The translations under genes and the position numbers were made by a program. The notes under the pieces are model-generated. The model saw only the letters and a list, made by a program, of their open reading frames with translations. It had not been told where the DNA came from and searched no databases. Shown one piece after another: positions 1 through 7,515 of a DNA stretch of 48,004 nucleotides. The stretch is from Zoogloeaceae bacterium (GTDB lineage Bacteria > Pseudomonadota > Gammaproteobacteria > Burkholderiales > Rhodocyclaceae), in the NCBI GenBank assembly GCA_024235595.1, contig JACKMC010000019.1, positions 1-48,004 on the forward strand, written 5' to 3'. Within the stretch, counting starts at the first letter, position 1; each line of letters starts with the position of its first letter.

Positions 1-1018
1 CACCGCGCTTGATCAGGACCAGTCGCTTGTTCGTGGATGCGTCGAAATTGTTCGAATTGTAGTGCTGGCGGAAGCGCGCCTCGGCGCGGTCGCCATCCAC
101 CTTGATATCGAGATTCTCGAGCTGGACGCTGATCGACCCGGGTTTGCCGACCCGCTGGCTGCGCTCGTCCTCCCAGGCCTTGCGACTGCGTCCGCCCGGC
201 GTCTTGAAGTCCCGGTCGTAGGCTGCGAGGTAGGCCCGAACATCCTTGCGGGACCACGCCGAGGCCCAGCTCTGGACGGCTCGCTGAACCGCCTGCTCGT
301 CCTGGGCGGCCACTGCACTTTCGCTGGCGGGTGCGGGTTGCGCAGGCGCAGGCGCAGGCGCAGGCGCAGGCGCAGCCTGCGGTCTGGCCGCCGCGACCGG
401 TGCCTCGGAAGCGACCGGCGCAACCGGTTCCAGCGCGGCCTTCGGCGCCGAGACGGGTTCGACAGGCCGTGCCGGAGCCGCAGCCACCACGGTCGCACCC
501 GGCTTCGACGAGGCGGTGATGAGCTCGCGGATCAGGGCGAGCTTGGTCTGGGCGCCGACGTTGGCGGAGTCGATCTGCAGCGCCTTGTTGTAGGCCTCGT
601 TTGCGAGGCGCGCATAGACGTCGCCGAGATTCTCGTGGGCGGTCGCGTAGGCGGGATGGGTCCGGATCGCAAGTTCGAGGGCGCTCTTGGCCTTGTCGAA
701 CTGTCTTTGCTGGGCGTAGAGCACGGCCAGATTGTTGTAGGGCTCGGGCAGTTCCGGGAAATCGGTGGTCAGCGCCTGGAACGCCGCAATCGCCTCGGTA
801 GGACGGCCGAGCTCGGTGAGGGCGACGCCCCTGAGGAAGCGCAGTTGCGGATCCTTTGGCTGTCCCGCGAGAAGGCGGTCGGCACTCTCGAGTGCTTTCG
901 AAAACTGACCCTGTTTCAGCAGGGCCTGGACCTCTGCCGGGTTTGCGTGGGCGGTCAATGCGAAGCAGGCGGTTGCCAGAAGCGGGACGACGTGACGCAG
1001 GAAAGGGTGAATTTTCAT
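1..1018 (-). CDS. TPR-repeat periplasmic protein with C-terminal Cds6/NTF2-like domain (partial, 3' end outside window)
   Basis: The frame stays open from an ATG at 1018 to the window edge, so about 339 codons are visible and the C-terminus is missing. Residues 1-26 form a Sec signal peptide (basic start, hydrophobic core, AHA-N cleavage). Residues about 30-160 contain tetratricopeptide-type helices, for example the stretches around 'RFLRGVALTELGRP' and 'PYNNLAVLYAQQRQ'. An Ala/Pro-rich linker follows (about 175-240). The last about 100 residues ('VQSWASAWSRKDVRAYLAAY') resemble the SnoaL/NTF2-like domain found at the end of Cds6-type L,D-transpeptidase-associated proteins. Such proteins sit in the periplasm and probably act in envelope or peptidoglycan assembly; the exact role is unknown. 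It is divergent from cysS. Confident of the gene, moderate on the C-terminal domain name. Confidence 0.85.
   Translation of the reverse strand, partial: MKIHPFLRHVVPLLATACFALTAHANPAEVQALLKQGQFSKALESADRLLAGQPKDPQLRFLRGVALTELGRPTEAIAAFQALTTDFPELPEPYNNLAVLYAQQRQFDKAKSALELAIRTHPAYATAHENLGDVYARLANEAYNKALQIDSANVGAQTKLALIRELITASSKPGATVVAAAPARPVEPVSAPKAALEPVAPVASEAPVAAARPQAAPAPAPAPAPAQPAPASESAVAAQDEQAVQRAVQSWASAWSRKDVRAYLAAYDRDFKTPGGRSRKAWEDERSQRVGKPGSISVQLENLDIKVDGDRAEARFRQHYNSNNFDASTNKRLVLIKRG
340..375. repeat. Six tandem GCGCAG hexamers coding for an Ala-Pro linker
   Basis: Six perfect copies of GCGCAG lie head to tail inside the TPR protein gene. Read on the minus strand they encode alternating Pro and Ala at about residues 215-227, part of a longer Ala/Pro/Val linker. 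In-frame hexamer gain or loss would change linker length without breaking the frame. Confidence 0.9.
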
Positions 1019-1088
1019 TGTGATATTATGGCCAGAACGTGCCGGTTCGCTATTTGGAATCAACGCAGCATTTTACCAACAAGGTAAA

Positions 1089-1163
1089 CGCCCTCACAAT
1101 CAGGCATTCGACGCTGAGGGCGAAAAATGGCACGGCGATACGCGGGCCTCGCTTCGGGGCCCG
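1089..1163 (+). promoter_or_regulatory. Two hairpins in the upstream region of cysS
   Basis: The first inverted repeat pairs CGCCCTCA (1089-1096) with TGAGGGCG (1115-1122) across an 18-nt loop. The second pairs CGGGCC (1143-1148) with GGCCCG (1158-1163) and is followed by a short TTTGCGTTT stretch, so it could act as a weak intrinsic terminator or attenuator. They lie between the divergent TPR gene and cysS. No transcription start is obvious, so whether both are in the cysS transcript is unknown. Confidence 0.35.
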
Positions 1164-1217
1164 TTTGCGTTTCGGGTTAAATTCAATCGGATCAACTCCT
1201 TAGCGGAGCTGCTTGCA

Positions 1218-2609
1218 ATGCTTAGTATTTTTAACACGCTGAACCGCGAAAAAGAAGAATTCTCATCGATCGAGCCCGGAAAAGTCAGGATGTACGTGTG
1301 CGGGATGACCGTATACGACTATTGTCACCTTGGCCACGCGCGCGTGCTGGTGACCTTCGATGTTGTCGCAAGGTGGCTGCGCGCCGCCGGCTATGAAGTC
1401 ACATATGTCCGCAATATTACCGACATCGACGACAAGATCATTCGCCGCGCGGCCGAGAGCGGGGAATCGGTAAGGACCCTGACCGACCGCTTCATCGCGG
1501 CAATGCACGAGGACTGCGACGCCTTGGGGGTGCTACGACCCGAGCACGAGCCGCGCGCGACCGACTTCGTGCCACAGATGCAAAGCATGATTTCCCGGCT
1601 TGAAGCCCGCGGCCTGGCTTACCTGGCGGGTAATCGTGACGTCTGCTACTCGGTCCGCAAGTTCGAGGGCTATGGGCGCCTGTCCGGAAAGTCGCTCGAC
1701 GACCTGCGTGCCGGCGAGCGGGTCGACGTCGCCGCCGACAAGCAGGATCCGCTCGATTTCGTCCTCTGGAAGCATGCCCGCGAGGACGAGCCCGAGGAAG
1801 TCAAGTGGTCCTCACCATGGGGGGCCGGACGTCCGGGATGGCACATCGAGTGCTCGGCGATGAGTTCGGAGCTGCTCGGTGCCCATTTCGATATCCACGG
1901 CGGCGGGCAGGACCTGCAGTTTCCTCACCATGAGAACGAGATTGCCCAAAGCGAGGGAGCGAACGGCTGCACCTTCGTAAACTACTGGATGCACAACGGA
2001 TTCGTCCGCGTCGACAACGAAAAGATGTCGAAGTCACTGGGGAACTTTTTCACCATCCGGGACGTGCTCAAGCGCTTCGATGCCGAGGTGCTGCGTTTTT
2101 TCATTGTGCGCGCACACTACCGCAGCCCGCTCAACTACTCCGACGCCCATCTTGAAGATGCCCGCAATGCGCTCGACCGGCTGTACACTGCGTTGAAAAT
2201 TCTGCCAGCGGACGCGGCGCCGGTCGAGGCCGACTTCGACGCCTCCCATGGGCAGCGATTCGCTGCGGCGATGGACGACGACTTCAACACCGCCGAAGCC
2301 GTGGCCGTACTGTTCGATCTTGCCGGAGAGGTCAATCGCACCCGCTCGGTCGAACAGGCCTTGCAACTGCGTGCCCTCGGCAGCGTGATCGGCCTGCTGC
2401 AGCGTGACCCGACAAGCTATCTTCAGGCCGCGGCGAACGGCCAGCTCGGCGTGCTCGAAGCGGCCGAGATCGAGACGCGCATCGCGTTGCGCGCTGCGGC
2501 CAAGAAGGCACGCGATTTCGCACAGGCGGATCGTATTCGTGCGGAACTGCTGGAGGCCGGTGTAGTCCTTGAGGATGGCGCGCAAGGGACGGTCTGGCGA
2601 CGCGCTTGA
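1218..2609 (+). CDS. cysS: Cysteinyl-tRNA synthetase
   Basis: CysRS charges tRNA-Cys with cysteine in the cytoplasm. The 463-residue product has the usual family length. It has the class I HIGH-type motif HLGH at 37-40, the KMSKS loop at 269-273, the first zinc ligand Cys28 in 'CGMTVYD', and the second zinc region 'HIECSAMS'. The ATG at 1218 is chosen because the product then starts MLSIFNTL, as in other CysRS proteins. The frame stays open upstream to about 1020, but that extension has no family resemblance. It is followed after 56 nt by the Crp/Fnr gene on the same strand. Confidence 0.97.
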   Translation: MLSIFNTLNREKEEFSSIEPGKVRMYVCGMTVYDYCHLGHARVLVTFDVVARWLRAAGYEVTYVRNITDIDDKIIRRAAESGESVRTLTDRFIAAMHEDCDALGVLRPEHEPRATDFVPQMQSMISRLEARGLAYLAGNRDVCYSVRKFEGYGRLSGKSLDDLRAGERVDVAADKQDPLDFVLWKHAREDEPEEVKWSSPWGAGRPGWHIECSAMSSELLGAHFDIHGGGQDLQFPHHENEIAQSEGANGCTFVNYWMHNGFVRVDNEKMSKSLGNFFTIRDVLKRFDAEVLRFFIVRAHYRSPLNYSDAHLEDARNALDRLYTALKILPADAAPVEADFDASHGQRFAAAMDDDFNTAEAVAVLFDLAGEVNRTRSVEQALQLRALGSVIGLLQRDPTSYLQAAANGQLGVLEAAEIETRIALRAAAKKARDFAQADRIRAELLEAGVVLEDGAQGTVWRRA

Positions 2610-2665
2610 TATGGGTCCAGTCACGAGTTCAGCGGAGTGCCATGTGATGTCCCGGTTCGGTTGAA

Positions 2666-3394
2666 ATGAGATACGTCAAGATTCGATCGGAATGGCTGGG
2701 CCATAGCGATTGCTCGATTTGCCCTGTGCGGGGCTCAGCGCTGTTTTCGGTTCTCGGCCCCGGGGACGTCGCGCAGATCGGCAGCAAGCTCGATGACCTG
2801 GCGTTTCCGGCCGCGAGCGTGGTCTTTCATCAAGGCTCGCTGCCCGACGCGATCTACACCGTCAGGGAAGGGGCGATAAAGTTGATCCGCTACCTTCCGA
2901 ACGGCGACCGGCGCATCGTCGGAGTGCTCAAGCCGGGCGATCTCGCCGGGCTGGAGGCCTTTTCCGACGAGCGTTTTGCGTGCACGGGGGTGACGCTCGG
3001 TGAGGTCACCGCGTGCCGTATCCCGATCGCCGTGGTTCGATCGCTTGCGGACAGCAACGAGGCCTTGCGCCACCGTATCTTCGAAAAGTATCAGGCCGCG
3101 CTCAGTGAGGCGGGCGCGTGGTTGTCCGAGCTGGCGGCGGGTAGCGCCAGTGCGCGGGTACGCATGGCGCGCTTGCTGTTGCGGCTGCGCAAACCGGGCA
3201 CGGCGGACGAGGTGTTCCGCTTCGGCGTCGAGGACCTCGGCGCCATGCTCGGCATTACCGTGGAGACCGCAAGCCGGGTGCTCGCCGCACTCAAGCGCGA
3301 GCACGTGCTCGGGCCGATGTCGCGCAACCAGTACCAATTCTCGGTCGACCTGGCCTTGCTCGAGCAGATCGCGCACGGAGACGTGCCGGACTGA
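2666..3394 (+). CDS. Crp/Fnr-family transcription regulator, FNR-like
   Basis: This is a 242-residue regulator with an N-terminal cyclic-nucleotide-binding-like beta-barrel (about 25-145), a dimerisation helix, and a C-terminal winged helix-turn-helix. The recognition helix 'ITVETASRVLAAL' keeps the E-x-x-S-R pattern of FNR/ANR proteins, which read TTGAT-type half sites. Cys16 and Cys19 match the first two iron-sulfur ligands of FNR, and Cys117 in 'TACRIP' aligns with the fourth. The third ligand position (residue 25) is alanine. Cys106 is an extra cysteine. Oxygen or redox sensing is therefore plausible but unproven. It sits alone after cysS and ends at a large palindrome facing dnaJ. The upstream start has no clear ribosome site. 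Confidence 0.9.
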   Translation: MRYVKIRSEWLGHSDCSICPVRGSALFSVLGPGDVAQIGSKLDDLAFPAASVVFHQGSLPDAIYTVREGAIKLIRYLPNGDRRIVGVLKPGDLAGLEAFSDERFACTGVTLGEVTACRIPIAVVRSLADSNEALRHRIFEKYQAALSEAGAWLSELAAGSASARVRMARLLLRLRKPGTADEVFRFGVEDLGAMLGITVETASRVLAALKREHVLGPMSRNQYQFSVDLALLEQIAHGDVPD

Positions 3395-3435
3395 AGATGC
3401 CTTGAAAGCGCGAGCCTGAAGCGCTGCGCCTTGAG

Positions 3436-3477
3436 CTGCCTGCGTCACCTGGCGGGTCCGCCAGGTGACGCAGGCAG
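3436..3477. terminator. Perfect 20-bp inverted repeat between convergent genes (bidirectional terminator-like)
   Basis: The arms at 3436-3455 and 3458-3477 are exact reverse complements with a 2-nt spacer (GT). The element lies between the stop of the Crp/Fnr gene (3394) and the stop of dnaJ (3530), where a terminator for both strands would be expected. Neither side carries a T tract, so intrinsic termination is not certain. It could also be a binding site or an extragenic palindrome. Confidence 0.6.
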
Positions 3478-3529
3478 GGGCGGCGCGGCAGGCGAGTGCC
3501 GGATCTGCGACGCTCGCCCATGTGAGCGA

Positions 3530-4651
3530 TCAGCCGCCGAAGAAATCCTTGACCTTATCCATCCAGGACTGCGCTTTCGGATTGTGGCGGTCCGCGTTGC
3601 TGTTCGATATTTCGTCGAACTCGCGCAACAGCTCCTTCTGACGTTCGGTCAGCTTGACCGGCGTCTCGACGACCACGTGGCAAAGAAGATCGCCCGGTGC
3701 GTGGCTGCGTACATTGCGGATGCCCTTGCCACGCAGGCGGAAGACCTTGCCGCTCTGCGTCTCGGTCGGAACCTTGATGCGCGCCATGCCGTCCAGGGTC
3801 GGGATCTCGATCTCGCCGCCCAGCGCCGCGGTGGTGAAGCTGACCGGCATCTCGCAATGCAGATCGTCGCCATCGCGCTGGAAGACCGGGTGCGACTTGA
3901 TGTGGATCTCGACGTAGAGATCACCGGCCGGGCCGCCATTGATGCCCGGCTCGCCGTGGCCCCCGTGGCGAAGCCGCATGCCGTCGTCGATCCCCGCCGG
4001 GATCTTGACCTCGAGCGTCTTCTGCCGCTTGACACGTCCGGCGCCGCCGCAACTGGGGCAAGGCTCGGGGATGATGCGGCCCGAACCGTGACATTTCGGG
4101 CAAGTCTGCTGGATCGAGAAGAAGCCCTGCTGCATGCGGACCTGGCCTGCGCCGCCGCAGGTGGTGCAAGGCTTTGGCTGGGTGCCGGGCTTTGCGCCGC
4201 TGCCGTGGCAGGTCTCGCAATTGTCCAGGGTGGGAATGCGGATCGTCTTCTCGGCCCCGCGCGCCGCTTCCTCCAGCGACACTTCGAGGTTGTAGCGCAG
4301 GTCGGCACCGCGATAGACGTTCGAGCGACCGCGACCGCCGCCGCCGAAGATGTCGCCGAAGATGTCGCTGAAGGCATCGCCAAAGCCGTCGAAGCCCTGG
4401 CCGCCACCGCCTCCGCCCATCGACGGGTCAACGCCGGCATGACCATACCTGTCGTAGGCAGCCTTCTTGTCCGGATCGGACAGGACTTCATAGGCTTCCT
4501 TCGCTTCCTTGAACTTTTCCTCCGCGTCCTTGCTGTCCGGATTGCGGTCCGGATGGTGTTTCATGGCCAACTTTCGGTAGGCCTTCTTGATGTCGTCGTC
4601 CCCGGCATCCCGATTGAGGCCGAGCACTTCGTAGTAATCCCTTTTCGCCAT
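3530..4651 (-). CDS. dnaJ: Chaperone DnaJ (Hsp40)
   Basis: DnaJ delivers unfolded clients to DnaK and stimulates its ATPase. The 373-residue protein has the J domain (1-70) with HPD at 33-35, a Gly/Phe-rich region (about 75-110), and the zinc-binding domain with four CxxCxGxG repeats (CETCHGSG, CTTCGGAG, CPKCHGSG, CPSCGGAG). Two C-terminal peptide-binding domains follow. This is a complete type I DnaJ of normal length. It is the last gene of grpE-dnaK-dnaJ and is 104 nt downstream of dnaK. Confidence 0.98.
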   Translation of the reverse strand: MAKRDYYEVLGLNRDAGDDDIKKAYRKLAMKHHPDRNPDSKDAEEKFKEAKEAYEVLSDPDKKAAYDRYGHAGVDPSMGGGGGGQGFDGFGDAFSDIFGDIFGGGGRGRSNVYRGADLRYNLEVSLEEAARGAEKTIRIPTLDNCETCHGSGAKPGTQPKPCTTCGGAGQVRMQQGFFSIQQTCPKCHGSGRIIPEPCPSCGGAGRVKRQKTLEVKIPAGIDDGMRLRHGGHGEPGINGGPAGDLYVEIHIKSHPVFQRDGDDLHCEMPVSFTTAALGGEIEIPTLDGMARIKVPTETQSGKVFRLRGKGIRNVRSHAPGDLLCHVVVETPVKLTERQKELLREFDEISNSNADRHNPKAQSWMDKVKDFFGG

Positions 4652-4688
4652 GGTTGTTCTGGCTCACTTGTGCAAAGGCCGAGCCGCG

Positions 4689-4705
4689 CGGTGCAAGAAG
4701 CACCG
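4689..4705 (-). promoter_or_regulatory. Small hairpin in the dnaK-dnaJ spacer
   Basis: CGGTGC and GCACCG pair over a 5-nt loop in the 104-nt spacer between dnaK and dnaJ. No T tract follows on the minus strand. It could be an RNA processing or partial attenuation element that sets the DnaK:DnaJ ratio, but nothing in the sequence proves a function. Confidence 0.3.
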
Positions 4706-4755
4706 AACAGCCCGGCCGGGTGTTTCAGAGTTGCGGTGGATGCAAATGTCCTGGC

Positions 4756-6684
4756 TTACTTCTGGTCCTTGACCTCGGTAAACTCCGCATCCACGACGTC
4801 CGCATCGTCGGCCTTCTTGCCGCCATGCGAGCTGCCTTCGCCCTGCGGCTGGCCGGCTTCGGCCTGGGCCTGGGCGTACATGTGTTCGCCGAGCTTCTGG
4901 CTGGCCTGGCCAAGGGCTTCGCTCTTGGCATCGATCGTTGCCTTGTCGCCGCTCTTGATCGCCTCTTCGGCTTCCTTGATGGCTTCCTCGATCTTGGCCT
5001 TTTCATCGGCGCCGACCTTGTCACCATGCTCGGCAACCGCCTTCTTCACCGAATGCACGAGTCCGTCGAGCTGATTGCGGGCATCGACCAGCTCGTGAAC
5101 CTTCCTGTCGTCCTCGGCGTGAGCCGCGGCGTCCTGCACCATGCGCTCGACTTCCTCGTCGGACAGACCCGAGTTGGCCTTGATGGTGATCTTGTTCTCC
5201 TTGCCGGTCGCCTTGTCCTTCGCCGAAACGTGCAGGATGCCGTTGGCGTCGATGTCGAAGGTCACCTCGATCTGCGGCATGCCGCGCGGCGAGGGCGGGA
5301 TGTCGCTGAGGTTGAACTGGCCCAGGCTCTTGTTGCCGCTGGAGATCTCGCGCTCGCCCTGCAGAACGTGGATGGTCACCGCGCTCTGGTTGTCTTCCGC
5401 AGTCGAGAACACCTGGCTGGCCTTGGTCGGGATGGTGGTGTTCTTCTGGATGAGCTTGGTCATCACGCCGCCAAGGGTCTCGATACCGAGCGACAGCGGG
5501 GTCACGTCGAGCAGCAGCACGTCCTTGACCTCGCCCTGCAGCACGCCGCCCTGGATCGACGCGCCGACGGCGACCGCCTCATCCGGGTTCACATCCTTGC
5601 GGGGCTCCTTGCCGAAGAACTCCTTCACCTTCTCCTGGACCTTGGGCATGCGCGTCTGGCCACCGACCAGGATCACGTCGTCGATGTCGGCGATCTTCAC
5701 GCCGGCATCCTTGAGGGCCATGCGGCACGGCTCGATGGTGCGGGCCACCAGGTCTTCGACCAGCGACTCGAACTTGGCGCGGGTGATCTTCACCGCGAGG
5801 TGCTTCGGTCCGGATGCGTCGGCGGTGATGTAGGGCAGGTTGACCTCGGTCTGGCTGCTGGAGGAGAGCTCGATCTTGGCCTTTTCGGCCGCTTCCTTGA
5901 GACGCTGCAGGGCCAGCACGTCGTTCTTGAGGTCGACCCCCTGTTCCTTCTTGAACTCGGTGACGATGTAGTCGATGATGCGCTGGTCGAAATCCTCGCC
6001 GCCGAGGAAAGTGTCGCCGTTGGTCGCAAGCACTTCGAACTGGTGCTCGCCATCGATGTCCGCGATCTCGATGATCGAGATGTCGAAGGTGCCGCCGCCG
6101 AGGTCATACACCGCGATCTTGGAGTCGCCCGGCTTCTTGTCCATGCCGAAGGCGAGCGCGGCCGCGGTCGGCTCGTTGATGATGCGCTTGACTTCGAGGC
6201 CGGCGATCTTGCCGGCGTCCTTGGTGGCCTGGCGCTGGCTGTCGTTGAAGTAGGCCGGTACCGTGATCACCGCTTCGGTCACTTCTTCGCCGAGGTAGTC
6301 TTCGGCGGTCTTCTTCATCTTGCGCAGCACTTCGGCGGAAACCTGCGGCGGGGCAATCTTCTTGCCGCGCACCTCCACCCACGCGTCGCCGTTGTCGGCC
6401 TTGGCGATGGTGTAGGGCATCATGTCGATGTCCTTCTGCACTTCCTTCTCTTCGAAGCGGCGGCCGATCAGGCGCTTGATCGCGAACAGCGTGTTCTTGG
6501 CGTTGGTGACGGCCTGGCGCTTGGCCGGGGCGCCGCACAGGATCTCGCCGTCTTCCGCGTAGGCCACGACGGACGGCGTGGTGCGCGCGCCTTCGGAGTT
6601 CTCGATGACCTTGGGCTTGCCGCCTTCCATCACGGAGACGCAGCTGTTGGTGGTGCCGAGGTCAATACCGATGATCTTTCCCAT
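4756..6684 (-). CDS. dnaK: Chaperone DnaK (Hsp70)
   Basis: DnaK is the cytoplasmic ATP-dependent Hsp70. The 642-residue protein starts MGKIIGIDLGTTNSC, the Hsp70 phosphate-1 signature. It carries the other family signatures in the nucleotide-binding domain ('IAVYDLGGGTFDISI', 'VILVGGQTRMPKVQ'), then the interdomain linker with VLLLDVTPLSLG, the substrate-binding domain, and an acidic tail ending EFTEVKDQK. Length and ends match the family. It lies 83 nt downstream of grpE and is probably transcribed from the sigma-32 promoter ahead of grpE. Confidence 0.99.
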   Translation of the reverse strand: MGKIIGIDLGTTNSCVSVMEGGKPKVIENSEGARTTPSVVAYAEDGEILCGAPAKRQAVTNAKNTLFAIKRLIGRRFEEKEVQKDIDMMPYTIAKADNGDAWVEVRGKKIAPPQVSAEVLRKMKKTAEDYLGEEVTEAVITVPAYFNDSQRQATKDAGKIAGLEVKRIINEPTAAALAFGMDKKPGDSKIAVYDLGGGTFDISIIEIADIDGEHQFEVLATNGDTFLGGEDFDQRIIDYIVTEFKKEQGVDLKNDVLALQRLKEAAEKAKIELSSSSQTEVNLPYITADASGPKHLAVKITRAKFESLVEDLVARTIEPCRMALKDAGVKIADIDDVILVGGQTRMPKVQEKVKEFFGKEPRKDVNPDEAVAVGASIQGGVLQGEVKDVLLLDVTPLSLGIETLGGVMTKLIQKNTTIPTKASQVFSTAEDNQSAVTIHVLQGEREISSGNKSLGQFNLSDIPPSPRGMPQIEVTFDIDANGILHVSAKDKATGKENKITIKANSGLSDEEVERMVQDAAAHAEDDRKVHELVDARNQLDGLVHSVKKAVAEHGDKVGADEKAKIEEAIKEAEEAIKSGDKATIDAKSEALGQASQKLGEHMYAQAQAEAGQPQGEGSSHGGKKADDADVVDAEFTEVKDQK

Positions 6685-6767
6685 GCTTGTTCCTTTATCT
6701 CTGAATTCTCAAATCGACCCGCGGGCGGATCGTGTCTGCATTGAATATGGGGTGCGGCGGCCGGGTT

Positions 6768-7343
6768 TCAAGCGCCCTTGGCCTTGGAAACGATAACCAT
6801 CGCAGGGCGGATGACGCGCTCGTTGAGCAGATAGCCTTTTTGCAGCACCGTGACGACGGTGTTGGGCTCGCCGTCGGCCTCGACGGCGCTGATCGCCTGA
6901 TGCTTGTTCGGATCGAACTTCTGGCCGGCCGGGTTCTCCTCCGAGACCTTCGCGGCGTCGAATGCCGAAACCAGTTGCTTGAGGGTGAGTTCGACCCCTT
7001 CGCGCAGATTCTCGATGCTTGCGTTCTCGGTAGCGAGCGCGGCTTCGAGGCTGTCCTTCACCGGAAGCATCGCCTGGGCGAACTTTTCGGCGGCAAACTT
7101 GGATGCCTTGGAGACTTCCTCCTGGGCCCGACGGCGGATGTTTTCCGAGTCGGCCTTCGCCCTCAGCCAGGCGTCGTGGTGTTCGGCGGCCTTGAGCTCG
7201 GCCATGCGCAGCGCTTCTTCAAGGCTCGGCATCACGTCGGCGTTCGAAGCGGCTTCGGCGGAATTCGTCTGATCGTTCTCCGCGACAGGCTGGGCCTGCT
7301 CCGGGGCTTGGTCTGCGGCTGAAGCGGGATTCTGGTCTTGCAT
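6768..7343 (-). CDS. grpE: Nucleotide exchange factor GrpE
   Basis: GrpE is the dimeric ADP-release factor for DnaK. The 191-residue product has an acidic, disordered N-terminus (about 1-40), a long coiled-coil helix ('AWLRAKADSENIRRRAQEE'), and the C-terminal beta-wing with the conserved 'KFDPNKHQAI' and 'VLQKGYLLNERVIRPAMV' segments. It is the first gene of the grpE-dnaK-dnaJ operon. A GGAG ribosome site precedes the ATG. Confidence 0.97.
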   Translation of the reverse strand: MQDQNPASAADQAPEQAQPVAENDQTNSAEAASNADVMPSLEEALRMAELKAAEHHDAWLRAKADSENIRRRAQEEVSKASKFAAEKFAQAMLPVKDSLEAALATENASIENLREGVELTLKQLVSAFDAAKVSEENPAGQKFDPNKHQAISAVEADGEPNTVVTVLQKGYLLNERVIRPAMVIVSKAKGA

Positions 7344-7374
7344 CGTACAAAGCTCCTAAAATCAACCTTAGAGC

Positions 7375-7403
7375 TAGTGGGGGCGTTGCGGCGGGTTTTC
7401 AAG
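7375..7403 (-). promoter_or_regulatory. Sigma-32 heat-shock promoter of grpE-dnaK-dnaJ
   Basis: On the minus strand CTTGAAA (7403-7397) is followed after 13 nt by CCCCCACTA (7383-7375). This is close to the RpoH consensus CTTGAAA-N11-16-CCCCATNT. It lies 32 nt upstream of the grpE start, the expected place for heat-shock control of this operon. Confidence 0.75.
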
Positions 7404-7515
7404 TGCCTACCAAGAAATTGATGAAATGCATCGTGGGGCTTTACCGCGGCTCCGCTCGTGACACAATTGCAGTATCGATATTGAGGGCCCGGCAACTGGG
7501 GCTCGAAGGATTGAG

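Noticed and set aside
340..375. Tandem repeat as a CRISPR-like array
   Set aside because: The units are 6 bp with no spacers and lie in a coding sequence.
4654..6744. Long plus-strand frame of 696 codons opposite dnaK
   Set aside because: Antisense frames opposite dnaK are a known artefact of GC-rich codon phase and have been misannotated before as a glutamate dehydrogenase. The sense strand is unambiguously dnaK.
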